Shown here piece by piece: positions 1 through 6,120 of a stretch of DNA of 6,908 bases (positions within the stretch are counted from its first letter, which is position 1; each line of letters opens with the position of its first letter). The translations under genes were made by a program, and so were the position numbers. Source of the DNA: Pseudomonadota bacterium. Its GTDB lineage: Bacteria > Pseudomonadota > Gammaproteobacteria > Steroidobacterales > Steroidobacteraceae. The stretch is from assembly GCA_021781775.1 (NCBI GenBank), contig JAJXWE010000079.1, positions 1 to 6,908 on the forward strand. Direction: 5' to 3'. A model generated the notes under the pieces. That model saw only the letters and a list, made by a program, of their open reading frames with translations. It was not told the DNA's origin and did no database searches.

Positions 1-1
1 G

Positions 2-1585
2 GCGGCGCGCTCGCTCACCGGCGCTGACGGGGCGACCTTCGTGTTGCGCGATGGTGAGCAGTGCTTCTACGCGGACGAGGACGCCATCTCGCCGCTGTGG
101 AAGGGCATGCGTTTCCCGATTCAGCGCTGCATCAGCGGTTGGTCCATGTTGCACCGCCAGCCGGTCGTCGTCCCGGACATCTACGCCGACTCGCGCATTG
201 CGGTGGAGGTCTATCGCCCCACCTTCGTGCGCAGTCTGGTGATCGTGCCGATCCGCAGCATCGATCCAGTCGGGGCGATCGGCAATTACTGGGCGCATCA
301 CCACGAGGCAACGCACGAGCAGATCCGGCTGCTGCAGGCGCTCGCCGATACCACGTCGGTCGCCATCGAAAACGTGCAGATGTACGGTGAGCTTGAACAG
401 CGGGTGCGTGAGCGCACCCGCGAGCTCGAGGCCGCGCGGGAAGCGGCGCAGCAGGCGCTCGAGAGCGCCGATCGCGCCAACCGGACGAAGAGCCGCTTTC
501 TCGCCACCGCGAGCCACGATCTGCGTCAGCCGCTGCAGAGTCTCTCGCTGCTGAACGGCAGTCTGCGCCGGATGGTGCGCGAGCCGGCTGCAGGCGAGGC
601 GCTCGCGCAGCAGGAGGTCGCGATCGGCGCTGCGTCGCGGCTGGTCAACACGCTGCTGGACATCAGCAAGTTCGAGTCCGGCGCGATCCGGCCGGAGATC
701 AAGGATTTCGCACTCGACGAACTCGCCGGCGAGCTGAGCCAGGAGTTCGCGAGCACCGCGGCCGCCAAGGGTCTCGAGCTGCGCGTCGAGAGCTGCGCGG
801 CGAGCGTGCGCAGCGATCCGGGGTTGGTCGGGCAAATCCTGCGCAATCTGCTCGCCAACGCCATCAAATACACGCGCGAGGGCGGCGTGACGCTGCGCTG
901 CCTCGAGGACGACGGTTGCGTGCGCGTGCAGGTGCTCGATACCGGGATCGGCATACCCGCCGAGCATCTGCCGCACATCTTCGAGGAGTTTTACCAGATC
1001 GGTGTGCCGCAGAACCGTTCGCGGGACGGCTTCGGGCTCGGGCTGAGCATCGTCGAACGCATGGCGCGGCTGCTCGATGTGCCGCTCACGGTCGATTCGC
1101 AACCCGAGCGCGGCACGGCGTTCTCATTCGCGCTGCCGGTCGGTCGCACGGCGCAGCACGCTGCTCCGGTGCGCGCCGCCGCGCCCGACGTGGCGGGCAG
1201 TCTGCCCCGTGGGCAGCGGGTCCTGCTCGTGGAAGATGATTCCGGCGTGCGCGAGGCCATGGCGCTGCTGCTGAGGTCTCTCGGCTGCGCGGTGAGCGCG
1301 GCGGAAAGCCTGACCGAGGCGCTTGAGCGCGCACCCACCGGCACTGGTCCCGACCTGCTCATCACCGACTTTCACCTCGGCGCGCAGAGCGGACTGGATG
1401 TGATCGCCGCGCTGCGTGCCCGGTTCGGGCCGCGGCTCGGCGTGATCCTCGTCTCGGGGGATACCTCGCCGGCCATCCAGGGTCTCGAGCCGGACCGGCG
1501 CATGCGGCTCGCCCGCAAGCCGATCGAAGCCGATGAGCTGCTGCGGCTGATGAGCGAGCTGGTCGGTATGGCCCAGCCGGCCTGA
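2..1585 (+). CDS. Hybrid sensor histidine kinase, GAF-HisKA-HATPase-REC (5' partial)
   Basis: Two-component hybrid kinase that should autophosphorylate on His and pass the phosphate to its own receiver domain. The frame is open to the left edge, so the true start lies upstream. Residues are counted from the GTG at 41. A GAF domain runs from the edge to about 112 (ISGWSMLHRQPVVVPDI at 31-47, SLVIVPI at 65-71). A charged coiled-coil signalling helix follows at about 115-150. HisKA has the H-box ATASHDLRQPLQ with His159. HATPase has the N-box RNLLANAIKY (Asn269, Asn273), G1 DTGIG (300-304) and G2 GFGLG (330-334). The C-terminal REC domain (about 392-510) has the acid pair Asp399/Asp400, phospho-acceptor Asp443 (ITDFHLG), Ser472 and Lys493. 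All catalytic residues are present. No transmembrane segment or DNA-binding output domain is visible, so signalling must continue through another phospho-acceptor or partner. The ligand is unknown. The downstream gene is convergent, so nothing here is co-transcribed with it. Confidence 0.95.
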   Translation, partial: AARSLTGADGATFVLRDGEQCFYADEDAISPLWKGMRFPIQRCISGWSMLHRQPVVVPDIYADSRIAVEVYRPTFVRSLVIVPIRSIDPVGAIGNYWAHHHEATHEQIRLLQALADTTSVAIENVQMYGELEQRVRERTRELEAAREAAQQALESADRANRTKSRFLATASHDLRQPLQSLSLLNGSLRRMVREPAAGEALAQQEVAIGAASRLVNTLLDISKFESGAIRPEIKDFALDELAGELSQEFASTAAAKGLELRVESCAASVRSDPGLVGQILRNLLANAIKYTREGGVTLRCLEDDGCVRVQVLDTGIGIPAEHLPHIFEEFYQIGVPQNRSRDGFGLGLSIVERMARLLDVPLTVDSQPERGTAFSFALPVGRTAQHAAPVRAAAPDVAGSLPRGQRVLLVEDDSGVREAMALLLRSLGCAVSAAESLTEALERAPTGTGPDLLITDFHLGAQSGLDVIAALRARFGPRLGVILVSGDTSPAIQGLEPDRRMRLARKPIEADELLRLMSELVGMAQPA

Positions 1586-1587
1586 AG

Positions 1588-1605
1588 CGGCGCGCACACG
1601 CGCCG
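1588..1605. terminator. GC hairpin between convergent genes, possible bidirectional terminator
   Basis: A perfect 7-bp inverted repeat (CGGCGCG / CGCGCCG) with a CACA loop lies 2 nt after the kinase stop and 10 nt from the stop of the convergent glycosyltransferase gene. Its position between two gene ends suits a shared terminator. No T-run follows on either strand, so it is not a canonical intrinsic terminator. In such GC-rich DNA a stem of this size could also be chance. Confidence 0.4.
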
Positions 1606-1615
1606 GTCATTGAGA

Positions 1616-2683
1616 CTAAGGGAGCGCCTGTCCCGACTGCCGCATCAGAGCTGTACTTCGGCCGCGCGCGATCGCGGCAGCGGGTGAACACTCCACGAGG
1701 TGATGCTCGAACTGCCGCGCGCAGCTGTCCCACCCGCGGCGCACGGCGCTCTGACGACATGCCGCCGGATCGATCCGCAGCGCCCGCAGCGCGGCGCTGC
1801 CGAGGTCGGCGTCCAAGGCCCCGGTGAGGCCGTCTTCGACCACGTCGATCGGCCCGGTGACCGGATAGGCTGCGACGGGAACGCCGCACGCCATGGCCTC
1901 GAGATTCACCAGACCGAACGTGTCGGTGCGACTGGGAAAGACCAGGACGTCCGCCGCGGCGATATGTGCCGCTAGGTCCTCGGCAAATCGATAACCGACA
2001 AAGTGCGCCGCCGGGTATTGCTGCTCGAGCCGACACCGCTCGGGACCGTCGCCGATGACGATCTTCGAGCCATGCCAGGGCATGCGCAAAAAGGCCTCGA
2101 CGTTCTTTTCGATCGCCAGCCGTCCGGCATAGGCGGCAACCGGCCGGGGGAGCTGCAGGAATTCCTTTGGACGGGGTCGGAACAGCTCCGTGTTCACGCC
2201 GCGGCCCCAGAGCACGAGATTGGCGAAGCCGCGCGCGGCGAGCTCGCGATGCACCGATGCGGTGCTCACCATGCAGCGCTGGGCTGCGGCGTGGAATCCG
2301 CGCAGCAGCGCGTACGAGGCGGCGAGCGGAACCGGGATGCGCGAACGCAGGTACTGCGGGAACTGTGTGTGGTAGGAGCTCGTGAAGCGCAGACCCCGGC
2401 TGAGGCAGTAGCGCCGCGCCGCCCAACCGACCGGCCCTTCCGTCGCGATGTGCAGCGCGTAGGGCCGATGTGCCTCGATCCGAGACGCGAGTGCGCGTGC
2501 CGGGCGCAGCGCAAGCCGGATTTCCGGGTAGCTCGGACAGGGGACGGTGGAAAACTGTCCGGGATGGGCTACGTGCACGTCATAGCCGAACCCGGCGAGA
2601 CACTCGACCGTCTGTGTCAGCGTCGTGACCACGCCGTTGGTCAGCGGGCGCCACGCATCCGTCACAATCAATATGCTCTTCAT
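1616..2683 (-). CDS. GT4-type glycosyltransferase (GT-B fold)
   Basis: A retaining, nucleotide-sugar-dependent glycosyltransferase of 355 residues, normal for the family and probably cytosolic or peripheral to the inner membrane. The N-terminal Rossmann half begins MKSILIVTDAWRPLTNGV, with the glycine-containing loop near residues 12-18. SYHTQFPQYL (103-112) resembles the acceptor-side region of SQD2/mannosyltransferase relatives. The donor-binding half has GRGVNTELF (160-168), GRLAIEKNVEAFL (187-199, Lys193), GDGPE (211-215) and DTFGLVNLEAMACGVP (254-269). The last is the family EX7E motif with the first acid as Asp254 and the second as Glu262. The ATG at 2683 is chosen because translation from it gives the conserved N-terminus directly. 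An in-frame TTG 24 codons upstream adds non-conserved sequence. The ribosome site is weak (AAGG about 9 nt upstream). Relatives include SQD2-like glycolipid synthases and alpha-mannosyltransferases. Donor and acceptor cannot be told from sequence; a lipid acceptor is inferred from kinship and context. Confidence 0.93.
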   Translation of the reverse strand: MKSILIVTDAWRPLTNGVVTTLTQTVECLAGFGYDVHVAHPGQFSTVPCPSYPEIRLALRPARALASRIEAHRPYALHIATEGPVGWAARRYCLSRGLRFTSSYHTQFPQYLRSRIPVPLAASYALLRGFHAAAQRCMVSTASVHRELAARGFANLVLWGRGVNTELFRPRPKEFLQLPRPVAAYAGRLAIEKNVEAFLRMPWHGSKIVIGDGPERCRLEQQYPAAHFVGYRFAEDLAAHIAAADVLVFPSRTDTFGLVNLEAMACGVPVAAYPVTGPIDVVEDGLTGALDADLGSAALRALRIDPAACRQSAVRRGWDSCARQFEHHLVECSPAAAIARGRSTALMRQSGQALP

Positions 2684-2841
2684 GCCTGCGGCCTTGCGTC
2701 GCCTTGAGGTCCCGGTAACACCTTGTACGGTGCGTCCATGACTGTTTGGAGACAATCCGGTGAACAGTTGTGTCGTGTGTCGCGCGCGATGACGTCGACC
2801 TTTCAGCGCGACCGGGGCCGACCGCGCGCGATGGGCGAGAG

Positions 2842-2870
2842 GGAACTTGGTGAACGGCTGTCACATTTGA
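2842..2870 (+). promoter_or_regulatory. Candidate ECF/RpoE-like promoter
   Basis: GGAACTT at 2842-2848 exactly matches the well-known -35 element of RpoE-type ECF sigma factors. After a 17-nt spacer comes TTTGA at 2866-2870, one mismatch from the TCTGA -10 core. It points towards the membrane-protein gene, with a predicted transcript start near 2877 and a leader of about 60 nt. No convincing sigma-70 promoter was found on either strand of this intergenic region. The -10 match is imperfect, so this is a candidate by consensus only. Confidence 0.45.
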
Positions 2871-2871
2871 G

Positions 2872-2896
2872 CAATGAGAGTGTTGTTTCATTGAAA
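2872..2896. promoter_or_regulatory. Nested dyad symmetry, possible operator
   Basis: CAATGA (2872-2877) and TCATTG (2888-2893) form a 6-bp inverted repeat with a 10-nt spacer. The right arm also lies inside a second palindrome, TTTCA-T-TGAAA (2886-2896). This is the most A/T-rich spot in the neighbourhood and covers the start point predicted from the upstream ECF-like promoter. That is where a repressor or activator dimer could bind. No specific regulator family is recognised. Confidence 0.35.
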
Positions 2897-2897
2897 G

Positions 2898-2918
2898 TCG
2901 GTGCCACCGGGGCACCGA
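2898..2918 (+). promoter_or_regulatory. Perfect 8-bp hairpin in the 5' leader of the membrane-protein gene
   Basis: TCGGTGCC (2898-2905) and GGCACCGA (2911-2918) are perfect complements around the 5-nt loop ACCGG. The hairpin ends 21 nt before the preferred ATG and 12 nt before the Shine-Dalgarno-like GGGGA. It is followed by an A-run rather than a T-run on the coding strand, so it is not an intrinsic terminator for that transcript. It could stabilise the leader RNA, affect translation, or be a protein-binding dyad in DNA. Confidence 0.45.
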
Positions 2919-2930
2919 AAAATGACGGGC

Positions 2931-2935
2931 GGGGA
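2931..2935 (+). promoter_or_regulatory. Ribosome binding site that sets the start of the membrane-protein gene
   Basis: GGGGA lies 4 nt before the ATG at 2940 and 7 nt before the second, adjacent ATG at 2943. It supports initiation at this ATG pair over the in-frame GTG at 2901 (inside the hairpin) or the ATG at 2922 (upstream of this site). Spacing slightly favours 2943; the two differ by one residue. Confidence 0.5.
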
Positions 2936-2939
2936 CGGA

Positions 2940-3581
2940 ATGATGCACGAACTGCGGGCGGCGCTGGCGGTGCAGCGCTGGGATGATCATCGTTATTACC
3001 ATCACAGCCGAATCAATCAATCGTTGCACCTGGTGAGCGCGCTGAGTTTTCTCGCCGCCTACGTGATCGTGTTCGTAAGCCCGTTGTGGGCCGCGCTCAT
3101 CGGCTGGCTGTTTGCGATGGTGACCCGTCAGACCGGCCACTTCTTCTTCGAGCCGAAAGGCTACGACGTCGTCAATCGGGCGAGCCACGCGCACAAGGAA
3201 CAGATCAAGGTCGGCTACAACCTGCGGCGCAAGGTCGTGCTGCTGTGCGTCTGGGCGCTCTCGCCGCTCGTCCTGTGGGCGAGTCCTACTCTGTTCGGGA
3301 TCTTTCCGCCGCACTCGGCCCAAGCCGAGTTTCTGCCGCACCTCGGGCGGCTCTGGCTCGCCATCGGCGTGGGCGCGCTCGTGTTCCGCGTCGCGCAGCT
3401 GTGGATCATCCGTGACGCTCAGACCGGGTTGGTGTGGTTGGTCAAGATCCTGACCGATCCCATCCACGACGTCATGCTCTATCACCGAGCGCCGCTGTAT
3501 CTGTTGCGCGGAGAGCTGATCGACCCGATGAGTGCCGGCGAAGGCGGGCAACCAGCATCTCCTTCAGCAGCCGGGCTTTGA
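2940..3581 (+). CDS. Histidine-rich multi-pass membrane protein, DUF962/Mpo1-like N-terminal part
   Basis: A 213-residue inner-membrane protein. Hydrophobic segments lie at about 30-62 (two helices, or a hairpin), 98-121 and 137-157. WDDHRYYHHSRINQSLH (14-30) followed by QTGHFFFEPKGYD (64-76) matches, from memory, the DUF962/Mpo1 pattern: HH-x3-N-x3-H, then about 35-40 residues, then GHxxFE. Yeast Mpo1 is an Fe(II)-dependent dioxygenase acting on 2-hydroxy fatty acids in alpha-oxidation, and those histidines are thought to bind the metal. Further His residues at 83, 85 and 176 could matter. The C-terminal 130 or so residues do not resemble short DUF962 proteins and are not recognised. Enzyme activity is therefore only an inference. 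It is divergent from the glycosyltransferase gene, and its last 110 nt overlap the convergent aminotransferase gene. The start is the ATG pair after GGGGA; 2943 is equally possible. Confidence 0.75.
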   Translation: MMHELRAALAVQRWDDHRYYHHSRINQSLHLVSALSFLAAYVIVFVSPLWAALIGWLFAMVTRQTGHFFFEPKGYDVVNRASHAHKEQIKVGYNLRRKVVLLCVWALSPLVLWASPTLFGIFPPHSAQAEFLPHLGRLWLAIGVGALVFRVAQLWIIRDAQTGLVWLVKILTDPIHDVMLYHRAPLYLLRGELIDPMSAGEGGQPASPSAAGL

Positions 3582-5196
3582 TCGCGCGCTCATCGGCCAC
3601 GCCCTCCCACCACCAGCCGTCCGCCTGCATCTGCTGCGCCGCGGCGACAAACCGGTCGCTCACTTCAGCGAACTCGGCCTCGCCGTAGTTCAGGCTGAAA
3701 ATGAGCCGTCCGGTTCCCACCCAGCTCAGGGCCAGCCCGGCGGTGCGCAGGTAGTATTGCAGCATCCAGTTGTAGCGCGATGGCCGCGGATACCAGACGG
3801 TCCAGATGCTCGAGAGCGCGGCCACGCGCGCATTGAGGCCAGCGTCTTTCAGCCGCTCATTGAGCGCCGCGGCCCGGGTCTGCCAGGTCCGGTCGAGATC
3901 CCGATAGCAGCCCGCGACGAACGGGGAGTCGAGTCGGCGCAGAAACTCGTTCATCGCGCCCATCACGTACGGATGCGAATTGAAGGTCCCGCGGGCGAGA
4001 CACAGATCCGCGGGGCGCTCGGCGCTGAAGCGTCGCATCAGATCCGCTCGGCCGCACACCACGCCGATCGGCAGGCCGCCGGCGATGGTCTTGCCGTAGG
4101 TGACGAGGTCGGCCCGCACCCCGAAATACTCTTGTGCGCCACCGCGGGCGAGTCGGAAGCCGACGAACACCTCGTCGAAGATCAAGGGAATGCCGCGTTG
4201 CGTGCACACCTCGCGCAGCGCATGCAGCCACTCGGCGTACGCCGCCCGGTCGAAATGCGCGCGACGCACGCTGCCGGTGAGCGTCGAGTCCGCAGGCGCC
4301 GGTGCGTTGGGATGAAGGGCCTGCAGCGGATTGACGAGGACACAGGCGATGTCCGAGCGACTGCGCAGCACGCGCAGGGTAGCCGGATGCATCTCGCGCA
4401 GTGTGAGGGTGTCGCGGGCCGGGACCGGGTTGCCGGGTCCGGGCTGAACCTCGCCCCACCAGCCGTGATAGGCACCGCCGAAGCGCACCAGATAGCGCCG
4501 CCGGGTGTGATAGCGCGCCAGCCGCACCGCCTGCATCACCGCCTCGGTGCCCGACATGTGAAAGGAAACCTGCCCGTGCCCGGAAATCTCCTGCAGACGG
4601 GCCACGTTGTCCGCGATGAGCGGATGGTAGGTGCCGAGCACCGGTCCGAGCTCGTGCACGCGCGCGGCGCCGCGTGCGATGCACTCCTTGTAGTGCTCGT
4701 AGCCAAAAACGTTCACGCCATAGGAGCCGGTGAGGTCAAGCAGCCGGTTACCGTCGAGGTCGATCAGCTCGCACCCCTGCGAGGCGCTGGCGAGCACAGC
4801 GGCGGGGAAGGCGTTGCGGATCAGCCCGGCGAACGGGAACGGCACCCGGTAGCGCGAGGTGAGCTGCCAGTCAGGCAGCGCCCCGGCGGTCCGCGCGGTC
4901 TCGGCCGCCGTGCGGGCAAAACGCGCGGCGTAGCGTGCGGCGAGGCGCTCGAAACCGGCGCGGCGCTGCGCAGCGACGGGCGCCGGCGCGTTGTCCGCCT
5001 GGAAGCAATACGGCTCGCGGAACTCGTAGAACGGTACCTGCGCGGCGATCCAGCTCGCGATGCGCGCATGTCCGGCCAGCGAGCGGGGCTTGGCGAGCGA
5101 CAGCTCGATCCGCCGTCGCAGCCGGGGCAGCGCGGCCGAGGCCGCCGCCACCAGCACGATCGTCTCACCCAGCCCGACGCCGGAAGGACCTGTCAT
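3472..5196 (-). CDS. Class-III PLP aminotransferase, glutamate-1-semialdehyde aminomutase-like, with N-terminal extension
   Basis: A PLP-dependent fold-type I enzyme of 574 residues, against roughly 430 for ordinary GSA aminomutase. Core motifs are complete: LIDLDGNRLLDLTGSYG (144-160), phosphate-binding SGTEAV (215-220), cofactor-stacking AYHG (His244), FDEVFVGFR (340-348, Asp341 facing the pyridine nitrogen), and GKTIAGGLPIG (368-378) with Schiff-base Lys369. RGTFNSHP (402-409) occupies the usual GT(F/L) loop. Residues 1-115 are an extra helical, Arg/Ala-rich domain containing PFYEFREPYCFQADNAP (55-71) and have no counterpart in HemL. It is therefore unlikely to be the housekeeping haem enzyme, and its substrate is unknown. 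The ATG at 5196 follows GCAGG at 8-nt spacing. The gene is divergent from psd across 57 nt. Its last 110 nt run antisense to the membrane-protein gene, adding a tail of about 22 residues after the family-like end (KEMLVARL). An amino-group transfer or migration is firmly predicted; a lipid link comes only from context. Confidence 0.93.
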   Translation of the reverse strand: MTGPSGVGLGETIVLVAAASAALPRLRRRIELSLAKPRSLAGHARIASWIAAQVPFYEFREPYCFQADNAPAPVAAQRRAGFERLAARYAARFARTAAETARTAGALPDWQLTSRYRVPFPFAGLIRNAFPAAVLASASQGCELIDLDGNRLLDLTGSYGVNVFGYEHYKECIARGAARVHELGPVLGTYHPLIADNVARLQEISGHGQVSFHMSGTEAVMQAVRLARYHTRRRYLVRFGGAYHGWWGEVQPGPGNPVPARDTLTLREMHPATLRVLRSRSDIACVLVNPLQALHPNAPAPADSTLTGSVRRAHFDRAAYAEWLHALREVCTQRGIPLIFDEVFVGFRLARGGAQEYFGVRADLVTYGKTIAGGLPIGVVCGRADLMRRFSAERPADLCLARGTFNSHPYVMGAMNEFLRRLDSPFVAGCYRDLDRTWQTRAAALNERLKDAGLNARVAALSSIWTVWYPRPSRYNWMLQYYLRTAGLALSWVGTGRLIFSLNYGEAEFAEVSDRFVAAAQQMQADGWWWEGVADERAIKARLLKEMLVARLRRHSSGRSALRATDTAALGDRA

Positions 5197-5200
5197 GACA
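5191..5200. promoter_or_regulatory. 10-bp palindrome over the aminotransferase start codon
   Basis: TGTCATGACA is a perfect 10-bp palindrome centred on the ATG of the aminotransferase (start codon 5194-5196, minus strand). It sits at the edge of the short 57-nt divergent spacer shared with psd, where an operator could act on both genes. Palindromes this short arise by chance several times in a window of this size, so only the location gives it weight. Confidence 0.2.
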
Positions 5201-5204
5201 TTTA

Positions 5205-5209
5205 CCTGC
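5205..5209 (-). promoter_or_regulatory. Ribosome binding site of the aminotransferase gene
   Basis: Read on the minus strand, GCAGG sits 8 nt before the ATG at 5196, a good Shine-Dalgarno match and spacing. It supports the full-length start, and hence the reality of the N-terminal extension, over any internal start nearer the PLP core. Confidence 0.5.
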
Positions 5210-5253
5210 TGCGCTGCTTCAGCGCCATCCTATGACCGAGGCGTGACACTCTC

Positions 5254-6120
5254 ATGACTCCCCGATCGCTCCTGCAGCGCCTCCTGCGGCAGGATCAGCT
5301 CAACTTTCTGCTCACCAACCGCCTGCCGCGACGCCGTCTGACACAGGCGGCCGGCTGGTTCAGCCGGATCGAGCACCCCTGGATCTGCGCGGCCAGCATC
5401 GCGGTGTGGCGGCTGTTCGCTGATGTGGACCTGAGCGATGCCAGGCACGGGCGTTTCAGGAGCCTGCACGCGTGCTTCACGCGCGAGCTGCGCGAGGGCG
5501 CGAGGCCCGTCGACGCTGACGCGCAGGTTCTGGCTTCTCCCTGCGACGGGCTGGTGGGAGCGTTCGGAGCGGTAGGGGACGGTACCGTGCTGCAGGCGAA
5601 AGGACAGGCCTACGGGCTCTCGGAGCTGCTGGCCGGGGGAGCCCGGGCGGCGGATTTCCACGGCGGCTGCTATGCGACGCTGCGCCTGACGGCCGGCATG
5701 TATCACCGCTTCCATGCGCCCTACGCCTGCCGGGTCCGCCGCGTCACCCACGTGCCCGGGGATACCTGGAACGTCAACCCGAGTGCCCTGCGGCGCATCG
5801 AGCGGCTCTACTGTCGCAATGAGCGCGCCGTGCTGGCCTGCGAGCTGGTCCCGAGCGGCGAGCCGCTGGTCGTGGTGCCGATCGGCGCGATCCTCGTGGC
5901 CGGCATTCGCCTGCATTTTCTCGATCTGCGGCTGCACCTCGGGTACGCGGGGCCGCACGTCATCGACTGCGATGCCCCGCTGGGCAAAGGGCAGGAGATC
6001 GGATGGTTCGAGCACGGCTCGACGCTCATCGTGCTCGCGCCGGCGGGGTTCGCGCCGGTCGATCGAGTCCGCGCGGGAAGTCGCCTACGCGCCGGCGAAG
6101 CGTTGTTCCGCCGGATCTGA
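5254..6120 (+). CDS. psd: Phosphatidylserine decarboxylase proenzyme
   Basis: Converts phosphatidylserine to phosphatidylethanolamine, the last step of PE synthesis, at the inner membrane. Its 288 residues are slightly fewer than the 322 of the E. coli enzyme. The full signature is present: FTRELREGARPV (75-86), SPCDGLVG with Asp98, YHRFHAPY (150-157) with His151 and His154, CRNERAV (187-193), and EIGWFEHGSTLIVLAP (248-263). Self-cleavage at Gly255-Ser256 would give a beta chain of 255 residues and a pyruvoyl-capped alpha chain of about 33. The motif is HGST here rather than the LGST of E. coli. Asp, His and Ser, which form the self-processing set known for this family, are all kept, so it should be active. 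The start is the ATG at 5254; GAGG 12 nt upstream is a poor ribosome site, but translation from there gives a typical N-terminus. It is divergent from the aminotransferase and converges on the DedA gene with a 36-nt overlap. Confidence 0.94.
   Translation: MTPRSLLQRLLRQDQLNFLLTNRLPRRRLTQAAGWFSRIEHPWICAASIAVWRLFADVDLSDARHGRFRSLHACFTRELREGARPVDADAQVLASPCDGLVGAFGAVGDGTVLQAKGQAYGLSELLAGGARAADFHGGCYATLRLTAGMYHRFHAPYACRVRRVTHVPGDTWNVNPSALRRIERLYCRNERAVLACELVPSGEPLVVVPIGAILVAGIRLHFLDLRLHLGYAGPHVIDCDAPLGKGQEIGWFEHGSTLIVLAPAGFAPVDRVRAGSRLRAGEALFRRI

Noticed and set aside
1362..2426. Open frame (354 codons) on the - strand overlapping the kinase and glycosyltransferase genes
   Set aside because: Shadow frame: Arg/Ala/Gly-rich, no motifs, and it overlaps two well-supported genes.
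2684..2755. Upstream TTG start extending the glycosyltransferase by 24 residues
   Set aside because: The family-typical N-terminus begins exactly at the ATG at 2683; the added residues are non-conserved in character.
2684..2780. Sigma-70 promoter for the glycosyltransferase on the - strand
   Set aside because: Scanned for -35/-10 pairs; TTGTCT and TACAAG occur but are 22 nt apart, too far for a normal promoter.
2901..2939. GTG start at 2901 for the membrane-protein gene
   Set aside because: The codon lies inside the 8-bp hairpin, has no ribosome site, and adds Gly/Pro-rich residues; the ATG pair at 2940/2943 follows GGGGA.
2723..2986. Possible 87-residue small + strand gene in the divergent intergenic region
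   Set aside because: It runs out of frame into the membrane-protein gene, has no clear ribosome site, and its start region is not distinctive.
2580..3551. Open frame (323 codons) on the - strand over the intergenic region and the membrane-protein gene
   Set aside because: It lies opposite the membrane-protein gene, has low-complexity His/Gln/Arg content and no recognisable domain.
3532..5235. Long open frame (567 codons) on the + strand opposite the aminotransferase
   Set aside because: It mirrors a gene with complete PLP-enzyme motifs. The translation is compositionally odd with no recognisable motif. Long antisense frames are expected opposite high-GC genes.
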